DNA of 64,000 bases from Panax quinquefolius (Eukaryota > Streptophyta > Magnoliopsida > Apiales > Araliaceae): NCBI GenBank assembly GCA_020205615.1, contig CM035163.1:57819899-57883898 (forward strand), given 5' to 3'. The notes below the pieces were generated by a model. The model did not search any database. It saw nothing but the letters and a program-made list of their open reading frames with translations, and was not told the origin of the DNA. Made by a program: the position numbers and the translations under genes. Positions within the stretch are counted from its first letter, which is position 1, and each line of letters starts with the position of its first letter. Shown here one piece after another: positions 35,350-45,990 of the stretch.

Positions 35350-36950
35350 AAAGCCAATCGCCAGGATATCTCATAACCTTCTTCTCTAAGTGGTGATCAT
35401 CCTACTGTTGGATAAGTTTCAGTTAATGGATATGTAATGTTGTTCTTGAGAGTCCACTATCTCTATAGTGACTTCTCCTCTTTCAATGATTGTCCAATCA
35501 AATGAAAGTCGCAACACATGTTAGATCTAAGATGAGACTTAGGAAATTACCCTAGTTTTGTAATGAAATTTTCATCTAAACAATCAACTTGCAACTTTAT
35601 TTACAGCTATATACTTGTCTTTGTCACTAAACCTACAACTCTTTATTGTTTGGAACCGTTCCAATTCACTGCACCACCATTAAAGGTAACGATTTACCCT
35701 AAATTATATTTCTTTTCGTCTTGGTCAGTTTGAAAAACTTGAGTCTGTTAAGCCCTCTAGTTTTAATTTAGACCTACCATAAATTTTAATCACATCCTTA
35801 GTATTGGTTAAGTACTTTAAAATGTTTTTCATTGTCTTACAATGATCTTCTCCAGAATATGAATAAATTTTAATCACATCCTTAGTACTGGTTAAGTACT
35901 TTAAAATGTTTTTCACTGTCTTACAGTGATCTTCTCCAAAATATGACTAATCATCATTAGGCCTTATACATTTCATTTCATACATGATAGTTACTCATGC
36001 GATCTCTCTTTTCAGGAGTCTGTGTGGACTATTAAGAGAGATACACTCCAAGGCTCATCAACATGAAACATCTCTTGTAGTTTGTCATGCTAAACGGCTT
36101 TAGCGTCAAATAAATATACGCTCTTTGGGTTAAGTCAAGTATCCTTTGAAATCTATCTATATAGATTTATATCCCCAATTAAGATACTCTTCCAAAATCA
36201 ATTATGGAGGAATGTTTAGATAAATTTATCTTTAATGAGTGTGGCATTGATATGTTATTCCTTATCTATAGTATATCAATATATAATACTAGGAATGTCA
36301 CGACGCTCCCGCTGACCCTTTTGTACACACTAGGTTCATTCTCATTTTTGATAAAATCAAATTCTTTTAATTATCTCATCAAAACGAATGTTTTATTTTT
36401 TTTAATAGTTTGTTTCAATCCATAAATGGATTGTTGTAGCTCATATACATGATTTTATTCAACCATTGAAACAAATCCATCTGACTGTATTATACATACA
36501 TTCTCATCTAATAATTTGTATTTGAGGAAGGTTGTCTTAAAGTTTTGTAATAATAAGCTGCAATCTCAAGTAAAATTCAAATAGAATTGAGCATTACTAC
36601 CGATAAAAAGGTTTTATCACAGTTAACTCTTTGTCTTTATTTAAACCTTTTTCAAACAAGTCTAGTCTTATAGGTCTCTACCTTGCTATTTGCTCCAAAG
36701 ATCTATTTTAAATTTAATGGCCTTCTGCCATTTCTCTGAGTGTCTACAACTCTTACCTTATCGTATATAACTGGATCATCATCTTCTATGATGTGTACGT
36801 CATCATCATCATCCAAGATGAATCCATACCTCCTAGGTATCTTCCGTACTATTCTAGATTTATGATTCAGTTGTGGTACAATAGGTCTATCTACAGGTTC
36901 CTCTTATTTGACTTATAATGTTTTGAGGTTCTTGAACTCTTTCAAGATCT
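35350..36950 (-). pseudogene. Copia reverse transcriptase and RNase H remnant
   Basis: Minus strand. RT parts around 36300-36560 read TTFLKYKLLDENV, then DGFVSMVE and a YELQQSIYGLKQT segment (YGLKQ is a copia RT hallmark), followed by a degraded catalytic box (LYIDILIIGN where YVDD is expected). RNase H at 35725-35916 has MKNILKYLTNTKDVIKIYG and GLTDSSFSN (usual GYTDSDW). A tandem duplication of about 85 bp (35781-35950) repeats the KNILKYL region. At the right end (36780-36950) lies the integrase-RT linker. Stops and frameshifts are frequent. Confidence 0.75.
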
Positions 36951-36955
36951 ATTAT

Positions 36956-39900
36956 TGTAATACCCGTAAATTTTATGATTTAATATTAATATTTATAAAT
37001 AGAGCCTGTGATTATTTATTTTATAAATGCTTACATGGCATGAGGTGAGTAACTCAATTGAATTAAAATTTAACTTTTATAATTGATAAGATGTGGAGAA
37101 TTATGATAGGTTTATGAAATGTCTTGTGTTACACAATGATGGAATTAGTGAGGAATAATTAAGAAGGAATGCATTACTAAGTAAAAGATGACAATAAGAG
37201 AGGTAGTATATAATTAATTTATTTAATTATACTAGAGTAATAATAAATCATTGAATTGGTTTGAAAGCTTGTCTGGATGGACTAAATCTTTTTATTATTA
37301 TTAAGTGAGTAACTTAAATTATGTGAAATAACCCAACTTATTAATAATTATTAAGGTGGTGTATAATTTAGTGTTATTGGGTAAATTAAATTAATTAATT
37401 TGCTGCCATAATAATTAAGTATTTACATGTTTATAATCCAAATAATAAATTGGGAGTCTAGCCCAATAAATTAATTGATGGACTTTTGAGTTAGCCCAAT
37501 AAACTTGGGTTATTTAAAATCCAATTTGGAACCCAACATAATAGTTAACTGATGGTACAAGGTGTTGGTTAAATAAAATGTGGCGTGGGGCAATGGGCCC
37601 GACCGACTAGCCCCTTGTCTATGTCTGAGATCTATTCTCTTGTCCCAAATTAAGGGTCACCAAGTACAAGGAACAGTAGCCTAAACTCTCTTTACGCAAA
37701 CTTTCAAGCTGCTAATCCTAGGCATGCAGGGCTAGCTAAGTGGCTGGTATGGAGTGGTTAAACAACTCCTTAAGTAACCATTGTTCATTTCTATTGCACC
37801 ATGAATCCTAACATTGGGTAAAGCAAGTGTCTAGTCCATGCTTTTCTCTTTAAATACAAGCCACCATGGCGATCATTATAGTGATAAGAGTGTTGGAGAA
37901 ATCGAGTAAAAAGAATTCTTAGTTGCTAAGCATTACCAAATCAGTGTGTGAGATATCAAGGTTAAAGCTCGAGAAGGTATAATTTCTACTTCGTTCTTAA
38001 CTTAAGTCTTGTTTGATTCTCGGTTTTCTTAAATTAATAGGTCAAGTATGATGAATTAGCATGATATAGGGTGTTTAGAAAGTTTACTTTCGTGCATGAA
38101 TACGTTAATAATTGCCTGGAATCAAGTCGTGGCTACTCTGCAAAACAGAGCATGTTCACTACTTCTGAACTCCATGGGGTGCAGCTGCACCGTACTTAGG
38201 AACCAGCTGATGGGTTCGGTCGTGTTAGACCATGTATTAAGAAATTCCCTTAGGCTGTATGCATATAGTAAAGTCTTAATGAAATTAACCCGACAAACTT
38301 AGACCTTGTCGAAATAGTGTAGACCGAAGTCTCTGAAATAGCTGACTTCGGAGATGTCTTCAGACAAAGCGTGTTGTCTTCGGACAAGTCATAATATCTT
38401 CGGACATGGCTAAATGACTTCGGCTTCGTACATGGCCATATGTCTTCATCTTCGGACATGGCCGTATCGCCTAAGGCTTCTACATGGCCGTATCGCCTTA
38501 GGCTTGGACATGGCCGATGTCTTCTTGACTTTTTCTGACATGGCGAGATGTCTTGGGACTCGGAGATAACATCATAACTTGATATAAGGATGGATTAATA
38601 AATACTCCTATACTGCTATAAACTATTATTACACGAATGAGTTCTAAGTAGAGAATTTTACTAACTTCGAGAAAATAAATCTAATATCTGCAAACATGCG
38701 TAGAAAAGGGGTCGGTGGGATTAATAGATGTTATGGTCTACTTAAAGCAATGAACCTCTTGGAACTACGAAGAAGAAAGATTATGAATAAACTAGCAGTG
38801 GTTAATAGTATGAGCATGTTAGTGTACAGCTATGAGTTTTGATGGGTGCAGCAGTATACATAGAAAAAAAAATGTGTTATGTGTACATGTTGTTTATATA
38901 TGTATATCAAGTGTGTTTGGTTAATAAATACCTATACTTACATAAATAGGACAAACATAGTTCGATGAGGTGATTTTCGCTATAAGTAGCAATCAACGCT
39001 AAAGGCAAGTTCCCTAACCTCACTCAAATTTACATTGAAGCAAGTATCCCAACACTATTATTATTGTGTTGCAAATTCCTTACTTCACAATCGTATACAC
39101 TCAATTGTTGTCTCAAGCAAATATCCGCTTTCTATTCGAAAATCATTTATATACCTTGACGTTGTTGCAAGCATTGATTTATCGTTCTTAAATGCATGAT
39201 AAAAATTGTCTAAGCCTTTGATTCGACTAGACTATTATTATGCTATCCAAACCAATTCACTTGGTGCGTGATTTATCGTAAATCTAATGAGATGAACAAC
39301 CCTCATTGAAGGGGAAATTATATATTATCGGGAACCGACGTAAGCATACGAGTATGATTAAATGTTATGCATAATGTAGGGTACTTTAGGGTCGATCACC
39401 GTTGACTACTCGTTATATCGATTACAAATAATACTGTTAATTCTAGTAAGAGTTCTTAGTCCTTAGTGACTGCTCAGTACTCATTCATGTTGAACCTCGA
39501 AATGAATGAATCTTGAAATTTTGTTGATATCCTTCAGTCTATAGCGACACCTATTGAATACTCTTGATATTTCTTGATATCCTTGAACTACCAATTATTA
39601 TTATACCCTTGAAAGGTTTAAATGCTATAACCGCTTGTTCTTCTTCGGCTATATTACTTGTCGGGCAAACTCGTTGCTCATTCTTGCTTCCTAAAACATT
39701 ACAGCTTAAGGCGCAGCAAGCGGTACTTCAGATGTGACAAGGGAAAGGGCAAGGCGATGTAATAACTTAGTCATTAAGACTAGAAGTATTATTATTATTG
39801 TTATGCTTGTTATGATGTATTCAAGAATGATTAAGTTATGTTTAAGTTAATCACCGAATTGTCGTAGTAATGGTTACTGCACTTGGGACGCAAATATTTA

Positions 39901-40017
39901 TATTATATTAATGTAAATTATTCTAGTATTTCCGTTGTTGATTTTAGTAAGATATTCGTAGTTGTACGTGATGCACCGAATTTGAGATATGGGTGTCCAA
40001 ATTTTGGGGGCGTCACA
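36956..40017 (+). mobile_element. 5' LTR of element K
   Basis: 3062 bp, TGTAATACCCG to GGGGGCGTCACA. A TATA-like TTTAAATACAAG near 37850 is a candidate promoter. It contains a tandem array of CTTCGGACATGGC-type units at 38330-38550. The open frames at 36204-36425 (to its left) and 38096-38302 show no protein features. Confidence 0.92.
38330..38550. repeat. LTR minisatellite, unit about 20-28 bp
   Basis: Eight or so degenerate units around CTTCGGACATGGCC, repeated at 47330-47545 in the 3' LTR. Confidence 0.85.
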
Positions 40018-40020
40018 GGT

Positions 40021-40032
40021 TGGTATCAGAGC
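40021..40032 (+). other. Primer-binding site, tRNA-iMet
   Basis: TGGTATCAGAGC, an exact match to the standard plant initiator-Met PBS, three bases after the 5' LTR. Confidence 0.95.
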
Positions 40033-40238
40033 CATAGTTATAAACCTTAGGAGCAAGAGCCCTTAGATTATAACTTAGGAGAACTTAGAAGATAGAAAGG
40101 GATGAAACTCATATAGAGTTTTCATAAAGATGGACTTAGCGTGTTACAGAATATAACTTCATTCTATACAATGAACTTATGTTATTTAACATTCTAATGG
40201 AGTTGTTGTTAGTTTTGTCTTGTGTTGGTGATTGTAGG

Positions 40239-40868
40239 ATGACTGACATGGGAGGACCTAGCCGAGTAGTAGAAGAGGAGCCGCGTGACATACACGTGGT
40301 ATATGAGGCACCATTGATAGCAGAGCCTATATCAACTGTAGTCCCTATCGATGATGATGATGAGGAAGAGGAGATGGAGCCAATACCCAAGGAGTCTGAT
40401 CCAGAGGAGGAGCCTATGGAGGAGCGTATGGTGGACGAGCCCATGGGGGACTCCGACGAGGCTACTTTTGAGGATAGGATGTTGGGGGAGTATGAGGAGC
40501 AGATTTTAGAGTTAGGGTGCAGAGTTGAGGAGTTAGAGGCTGAGGCTAGGGACAGGGAGTCCGAATTCCAAAAGCTGAGGGACGAAGACCACCAGAGAAA
40601 GTTAGTGATGCAGGAGATGGAGGTAGAGATTGCTCACCGTAAGGAGGCAGGAATCCAGATGGGGGCTTTGTTTCACAAGGCGGTGGCTAGGAATGTAGAA
40701 CTGGCAGGGAAGTTGGAAGAGATGGAGCAGAGGGAGTTGAGCGAGAGGACAGAGAAGAAAGCTATCCGTACTCAGTTAGGGATGGAGGTAATGGATAGGA
40801 TCCATTTCGAAGAGAAGTGGGAAGGGGCCAATGATAGGGCTAACGATCTAGAAGATGAAGTAAGGTGA
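40239..40868 (+). CDS. Extra ORF of element K: acidic coiled-coil protein, upstream of gag
   Basis: 209 codons from ATG 40239 to TGA 40866-40868, intact. The upstream in-frame ATG at 40179 would add an unlikely 20 residues lying in the leader; ATG 40239 matches the start in the minus-strand relative (4520). The layout is a short N-terminus with GGPSRVVEEEPRDIHVVYE, an acidic region about residues 35-80 (DDDDEEEEMEP), then a long predicted coiled coil about residues 85-209 (EEQILELGCRVEELEAEARD). No zinc finger, protease or polymerase motif is seen. It lies between PBS and gag, where Tekay elements normally have only leader. Function unknown; a Gag-like or RNA/chromatin-interacting accessory role is speculation. 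Confidence 0.75.
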   Translation: MTDMGGPSRVVEEEPRDIHVVYEAPLIAEPISTVVPIDDDDEEEEMEPIPKESDPEEEPMEERMVDEPMGDSDEATFEDRMLGEYEEQILELGCRVEELEAEARDRESEFQKLRDEDHQRKLVMQEMEVEIAHRKEAGIQMGALFHKAVARNVELAGKLEEMEQRELSERTEKKAIRTQLGMEVMDRIHFEEKWEGANDRANDLEDEVR

Positions 40869-41397
40869 AAAGGAGGAAGATGAATAGATGGGCTATGCAA
40901 AGCGTCTGGCCACGGAGAGACCGATTGATGGGGTAAATCACTACCCTAAGAGAAAGGGGATGTAATTCCAAGCACACCATAAGCCGAGATTTGGTGGTGC
41001 ACATTACTCAGAGGGAGTACCAGAGCGTTGTGGAGCGCGGAATGATAGATTAAGTCTAGGCGTTAAAAGTTATTAGTTGTAGTTCGTTATGTAGTGTATT
41101 ATCTGTTGTTGTAATTTCAGTCTTTTATGTAGAATGTGAGATAGTTGTAAGCCCCAAACTTTTGAGTTATATTAGAGGGGTAGTATGTTAATGGTTGTCC
41201 CCATCTTTTGTGATATTAGGGGATAAGTTGTGTCATTTATAGAAGTATGCTAGAGATAATCATGTAATGTAACAATTTGGCATATGAATATAAATGATCT
41301 TGTTCTGAAATGTATTCTGAAATCTTATTCCTTTTATGGAGAATTGTTTAAGTAATATAATTAGATAATAAAAATGGAAGTTTTATGATGCAAAAAA
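40869..41397 (+). other. Spacer between extra ORF and gag in K
   Basis: A few coding-like codons continue the first ORF out of frame, then AT-rich non-coding sequence. No RNA gene or promoter recognised. Confidence 0.5.
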
Positions 41398-42268
41398 ATG
41401 CCACCCAGACGTAGATTAACTGCACCGGAAGAGTTAGTTAATGATGAGAGAGGACAAGTAGATCCCATTCAGAGGCTTGTAGATTTGTTAGGGGAGGCTC
41501 TTAGGGGAAGAAATGAACAAGTAACACTCAATCCCCAAGTAGCTCCGGTTGCAAACTTCAAGGACTTTAAGATTGTAGGACCTCTGGAATTCATAAGTAC
41601 TACCGATCCTATTGTAGCGCAAACGTGGATCAAGGAAATGGAGAAAGCCTTCGCCATTGCTCGTGTGGGTGAAGACCAGAAAACTATGTTCGCTACATAT
41701 ATGATGAGGGGTGAAGCAAACTACCGGGTGGGAAGCAAATCAACAGAGGGCGGGAGAAGGGACTATAACCTGAAAGGTTTAAGACTTTGTTCTTCGAGAA
41801 TTACTTCCCAAAGAGCATGAAGAATAGGATGGAGGTAAAGTTTCTAGAACTAAAACAAGGGGAGATGATGAAGGGCACAAGTATGCGCCAAGTTCAATGA
41901 ACTCGCACGATTCGCAACACATCAAGTAGACACCTCAAGAAAGGAAATCTCGACGCTCGAACTTGGACTAAAACCTTGGTTGTTCAACAAGGTGTCGGCC
42001 TTCAAATCGACTCGCTCGCCACATTATTGGAGAAGGCGATAATTGCTTTGAGGAGGTAGCGAGGCATTGAGCCAATACAACAAGGAGAAGAAGAACAAGA
42101 ATGTTGGGGAGAAACTCGTGGAGGAGTAGCGAAGGGTGGAAGTTATCCGGGAAAGAGGAAATGGGATAACCGCAACAACAACAACAAAGAACAACAACAA
42201 CACCAACCAATCAAAACATCAACCAATCGAAAAGTTATCAAGGAGGGTTTAAGAAAAGAAGTGAAGCT
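41398..42268 (+). pseudogene. Gag core of element K
   Basis: Begins MPPRRRLTAPEELV, a typical Tekay gag start. The Retrotrans_gag core follows: FKDFKIVGPLEF, DPIVAQTWIKEMEKAF, MFATYMMRGEA, with NYFPKSMKNRMEVKF near 41800-41850 in a shifted frame. Gag forms the virus-like particle. The frame is lost at about 41730-41780 and again repeatedly to 42200, where small deletions are dense, before the zinc-knuckle region resumes in the frame of pol. Confidence 0.88.
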
Positions 42269-43039
42269 TGCCCGAAATGTGGGAAGAACCATCAAGGGGA
42301 ATGCTGGAAGGGGCGCAACGTCTGCTACAACTGCGGCCAAGAAGGGCACATTTCACCCAACTGCCCAAAGCCGAAAAAGATCAAGGGATGTTTCGTGTGT
42401 GGCTCAACTGAGCATCAAATCAAGGATTGCCCAAAGAAGGGGAGCAACGGAGGAAGCGGCCAACAAGAAGGGGGCAGCAAGCTGATGATCGGCGGACCAA
42501 CGCAATGCAACCGACTGACTGCCCGAACCTTTAACATGATTATCCAAGACGCAGTGACTGCAAGGGACGTGGTGTCAAGTATTCTCCCAATCAATAATAT
42601 AAATGCCTATGTATTATTTGATTCGGTGCTACCTATTCCTTTCAGGTCTCAAGAATTTGCTAATCGACTAAACATACCTCCTGAACATTTAGAAAATTTA
42701 TTGAACGTAGAGATTGCAAATAAGGAAGTAATTCCCATAGAGTTTGTTTACCGAAACTGTTGTGCAAACATTAGAGATCACGAACTAAACGTAGACTTAA
42801 TTCAGATTAAATTGGGAGAGTTTGATGTGATATTAGGAATAGATTGGTTATCCGGCCACGCTGCGATAATCGATTGTCAAAAGAAGAGTGTGAACCTTCA
42901 GACCTCAAATCGGTCTAAGGTAGTGTTTTACGGTAGCTCATCGCTCAAGCAATCGTGTTGCCTTACGATGATGCAGGCTAAGAAATTGTTAAGGAAAGGA
43001 TGTGTAGGTTATTTAGCCTATATAGTGGACACTCAGTAA
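42269..43039 (+). pseudogene. Zinc knuckles and protease of element K
   Basis: Three successive knuckles: CPKCGKNHQGEC, CYNCGQEGHISPNC and CFVCGSTEHQIKDC. The last two are full CCHC (C-x2-C-x4-H-x4-C); the first has shorter spacing. Then comes the protease fold: INAYVLFDS, LNIPPEHL, DLIQIKLGEFDVILGIDWLS. At 42620-42655 the catalytic loop reads DSVLPIP where DSGAT is expected. A base lost and a compensating change just downstream put this loop out of frame while restoring the frame after it. The enzyme would lack the DSG turn. TAA at 43037-43039 ends the frame before RT, in the same phase. Confidence 0.88.
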
Positions 43040-44400
43040 AAGGAAATAGAAATGAAATATATATCAGTGGTAAGAGATTTCCAAGACGTGTTTCCAGACG
43101 AACTGCCTGGTCTTCCGCCAGACAGAGAAATCGAATTCATAATAGACTTAGCACCAGGAACCGCACCAATTTTGAAAGCCCCATATAGTATGGCGCCAGA
43201 AGAAATGAAGGAATTGATGATTCACTTGCAAGAGTTACTAGATAAGGGTTACATTCGACCAAGTGTGTCTCCTTGGGGAGCACCAGTGTTGTTTGTAAAG
43301 AAAAATGATGGATCAATGAGGCTCTGTATCGATTATCAGGAGTTGAACCGAGTGACAATTAAGAATAGATATCCATTGCCAAGGATAAACGACCTTTTCG
43401 ATCAACTAAAGGGAGCGAAGTGTTTTTCCAAGATAGATTTGCGAATGGGTTATCATCAGTTGAAAGTGCGAGAGAAGGACATACAAAAGACGGCGTTTTG
43501 AACTCGCTACGGACATTACAAATTTTTAGTGATGTCATTTGGGTTAACCAATGCTCTGGCAGCATTCATGGACTTGATGAACCGAGTTTTCAGGCCATAC
43601 TTAGATAAGTTCGTAGTAGTATTTATCGATGACATTTTGATTTATTCAAAGACGAAGGAAGAGCACGCCGAACACCTGAAGATGGTATTGGAAGCATTGA
43701 GAAGGGAAAAGATGTACGCTAAATTTTCAAAATGTGAATTTTGGATGGAAAGGGTTCAATTTCTAGGACACGTGATAGATCAAAATGGAATTTTCGTGGA
43801 TCCTGCAAAGGTGGAAGTGGTAAGTAACTGGGAACAGCCGAAGACGCCAACAGAAGTTAGGAGTTTCTTAGGTTTAGCCGGGTACTATCGAAGATTTATC
43901 CAAGATTTTTCTAAGATAGCAACCCCACTGACCAATCTAACGAGGAAGACAGAGAAGTTCGTATGGACGGACAAATGCGAGGAGAGTTTCCAAGAATTGA
44001 AGAGGAGGTTGAGGAGGCACACACCAGATTATCATTACCGATGATACGGAGAATTTATGGTGTATAGTGATGCATCGCATAGAGGACTTGGTTGTGTGCT
44101 AATGCAACATGGCAAGGTCATTGCATATGCCTCACGACAGCTTGAAAGATTTCAAAAAACGATACCCTACCCATGACTTGGAGTTAGCGGTGGTAGTCTT
44201 TGCATCAAGATTTGGAGGCACTATTTGTATAGAGAAAATGTGAGATATATACGGATCACAAGAGTCTAAAATATATCTTCACACAGAAGGAGTTGAACAT
44301 GCGACAAAGAAGGTGGTTGGAACTAATCAAGGATTACGACTGTGAAATTCTTTATCACCCGGGAAAGGCAAACGTTGTAGCCGACGCTTTGAGTAGAAAA
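43040..44400 (+). pseudogene. Reverse transcriptase and RNase H of element K
   Basis: RT begins near [20 protein letters not shown] and shows [46 protein letters not shown] and catalytic [13 protein letters not shown]. The frame from the zinc knuckles to 44044 is continuous except for TAA 43037-43039 and TGA 43499-43501. RNase H follows frameshifts at about 44030-44200: [14 protein letters not shown] at 44057-44110, then [23 protein letters not shown] (44255-44325) and [15 protein letters not shown] to 44400. The FIDD variant of the YxDD box is common in gypsy elements. TGA at 43499 replaces an expected Arg codon. Confidence 0.92.
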
Positions 44401-45420
44401 GGAAGGGAGAAGTTATTCAAATTGACAACTCAAGAGGAATTAATAAGAGAAATGGAAAAGTTGGAAATAGAGGTGGAGGAACCAAAAGAAGCGGAAGGAA
44501 AATTACTCATGATGAGAGCTCACCCGACGTTATTGGATAAAATAAAGGAAGCACAAGAGAAAGATGAAGAATGTGAGAAGATAAAGAAGAGAATAGTAGA
44601 AGATAAGGAAGAAAGGTTCAAAGTAGATAAAGGACGGTATATCGAGGTTTGAGGGTCGAGTATGGGTGCCAAATTGTAATCGAACCGAGAGAGGAAATCC
44701 AACACGGCAGCACACAATAAGACGATTCTCAGATCCGGGAGGCACAAAATGTACCAGATCTTCGACACCATTTTTGGTGGCCTAATTTGAAAAGAGAGGT
44801 TGTAGAATGTGTTAGCATGTCTTACTTGTCAAAGAGTCAAAGAAGAACACCGTAGACCAAGTGGACTACTTCAACCACCGGAAATTTCGAATGGAAATGG
44901 GAGCACATTACGATGGACTTCGTGGTTGGACTTCCTACACGGTAAGGTTATGATGCCATTTGGGTTATCAGGACCGACTAACAAAGACAACTTCATTTTC
45001 TACCCATCAAGATTCGATTCAATTTGAACCAGTTAGCAAATTTGTATGTAAAGGAAATCGATCGACATGGAGTGCCGGTTGGTCGATTGTCTCCGATCGA
45101 GATCCGCTTTTCACGCCAAAAATTCGAAAAGTTTGCAGGAACGAATGGAAAGTCAATTGAGATTAAGTACTTCTTATCACCCTCAAACTGACGGGCAAAG
45201 TGAACGAACCATACAAACGTTGGAGGACATGCTTAGAGCTTACGTAATGGACTTCAAGGGAAATTGGGACGACCATTTACCATTAGTAGAATTCGCTTAC
45301 AATAATAGCTATCATGAGAGTATCGGTATGCCGCCATATGAAGCTCTTTACGGGAGAAAGTGTAGAACACCATTATGTTGGGATGAAGTCGGAGAACGAC
45401 GACTTTTGGAACCGTAATTA
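44401..45420 (+). pseudogene. Integrase of element K
   Basis: The HHCC zinc-binding domain is represented by FWWPNLKREVVECVSMCLTCQRVKEEHRRPSGLLQ (44770-44880). First catalytic Asp in MDFVVGLP (about 44911), second in SDRDPLF (about 45100), Glu in HPQTDGQSERTIQTLEDML (45180-45235), followed by LVEFAYNNSYHESIGMPPYEALYGRKCRTPLCW. These segments are in different frames, joined by many one- to four-base deletions, so the protein cannot be made. A linker of about 80 Lys/Glu-rich codons (44400-44650) precedes it. Confidence 0.88.
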
Positions 45421-45980
45421 GTCCAAAGAAACTACCGACGTGGTAGCAAATAATAAGGGGCAAATTGGTAGCAACTCAAGATCGCTAAAGAAGTATGCCG
45501 ACTTGCATCATCGCCGTAACCGAGACTTTGAAGTCAGTAGTTTTGTGTTTTGAAGGTATCTCCTTGGAAGGGAAAGATTAGATTCTAAAGAAAGGAAAAT
45601 TGAGTCCGAGGTTCATAGGCCATTCGAGATATTGAAGCGAGTGGGGCTAAGTGGCATACAAAGTTGCTTTGCCACCCAAATCGAACACATCCACAACGTG
45701 TTTCACATTTCGCATTACACGTCCGTATAAGTCCGACTATAAGCACGTGATTTCCTATGAGCCCATTCAAGTAGAGAAGAATCGCATATGAAGAAATTCC
45801 TGATCGATAATAGATAAGAAAGAACAAATGCTAAGAAACAAAGTTATATCTTCTCAGAAGGTTGTTTGGCTAAACCACGATGTCGAGGAGGCCACATGGG
45901 AATTAGAAGATAGGATGAGGAGAGACTATCCCCATCTTTTGTGTAACCTTGTATCAATTCCGAGGACGGAATTTTTATAA
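45421..45980 (+). pseudogene. Integrase C-terminus and chromodomain of element K
   Basis: Very indel-rich. Recognisable parts are the LSPRFIG-like region around 45605-45660 and the chromodomain-like end VWLNHDVEEATWELEDRMRRDYPHLL (45860-45942). The Trp-Glu-rich end matches the fragment at 1813-2166. The chromodomain supports the chromovirus assignment. Confidence 0.8.
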
Positions 45981-45990
45981 GGGGAGAGGA
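45978..45990 (+). other. Polypurine tract of element K
   Basis: TAAGGGGAGAGGA directly precedes the 3' LTR homology. Confidence 0.75.

Noticed and set aside
40001..40040. tRNA-Met gene
   Set aside because: Only the 12 bases complementary to the tRNA 3' end are present, right after an LTR; this is a primer-binding site.
42024..42349. Overlapping minus-strand open frames opposite gag/zinc knuckles of K
   Set aside because: Shadow frames of the sense coding sequence (Asn/Gln codons read antisense as Val/Leu); no independent evidence.
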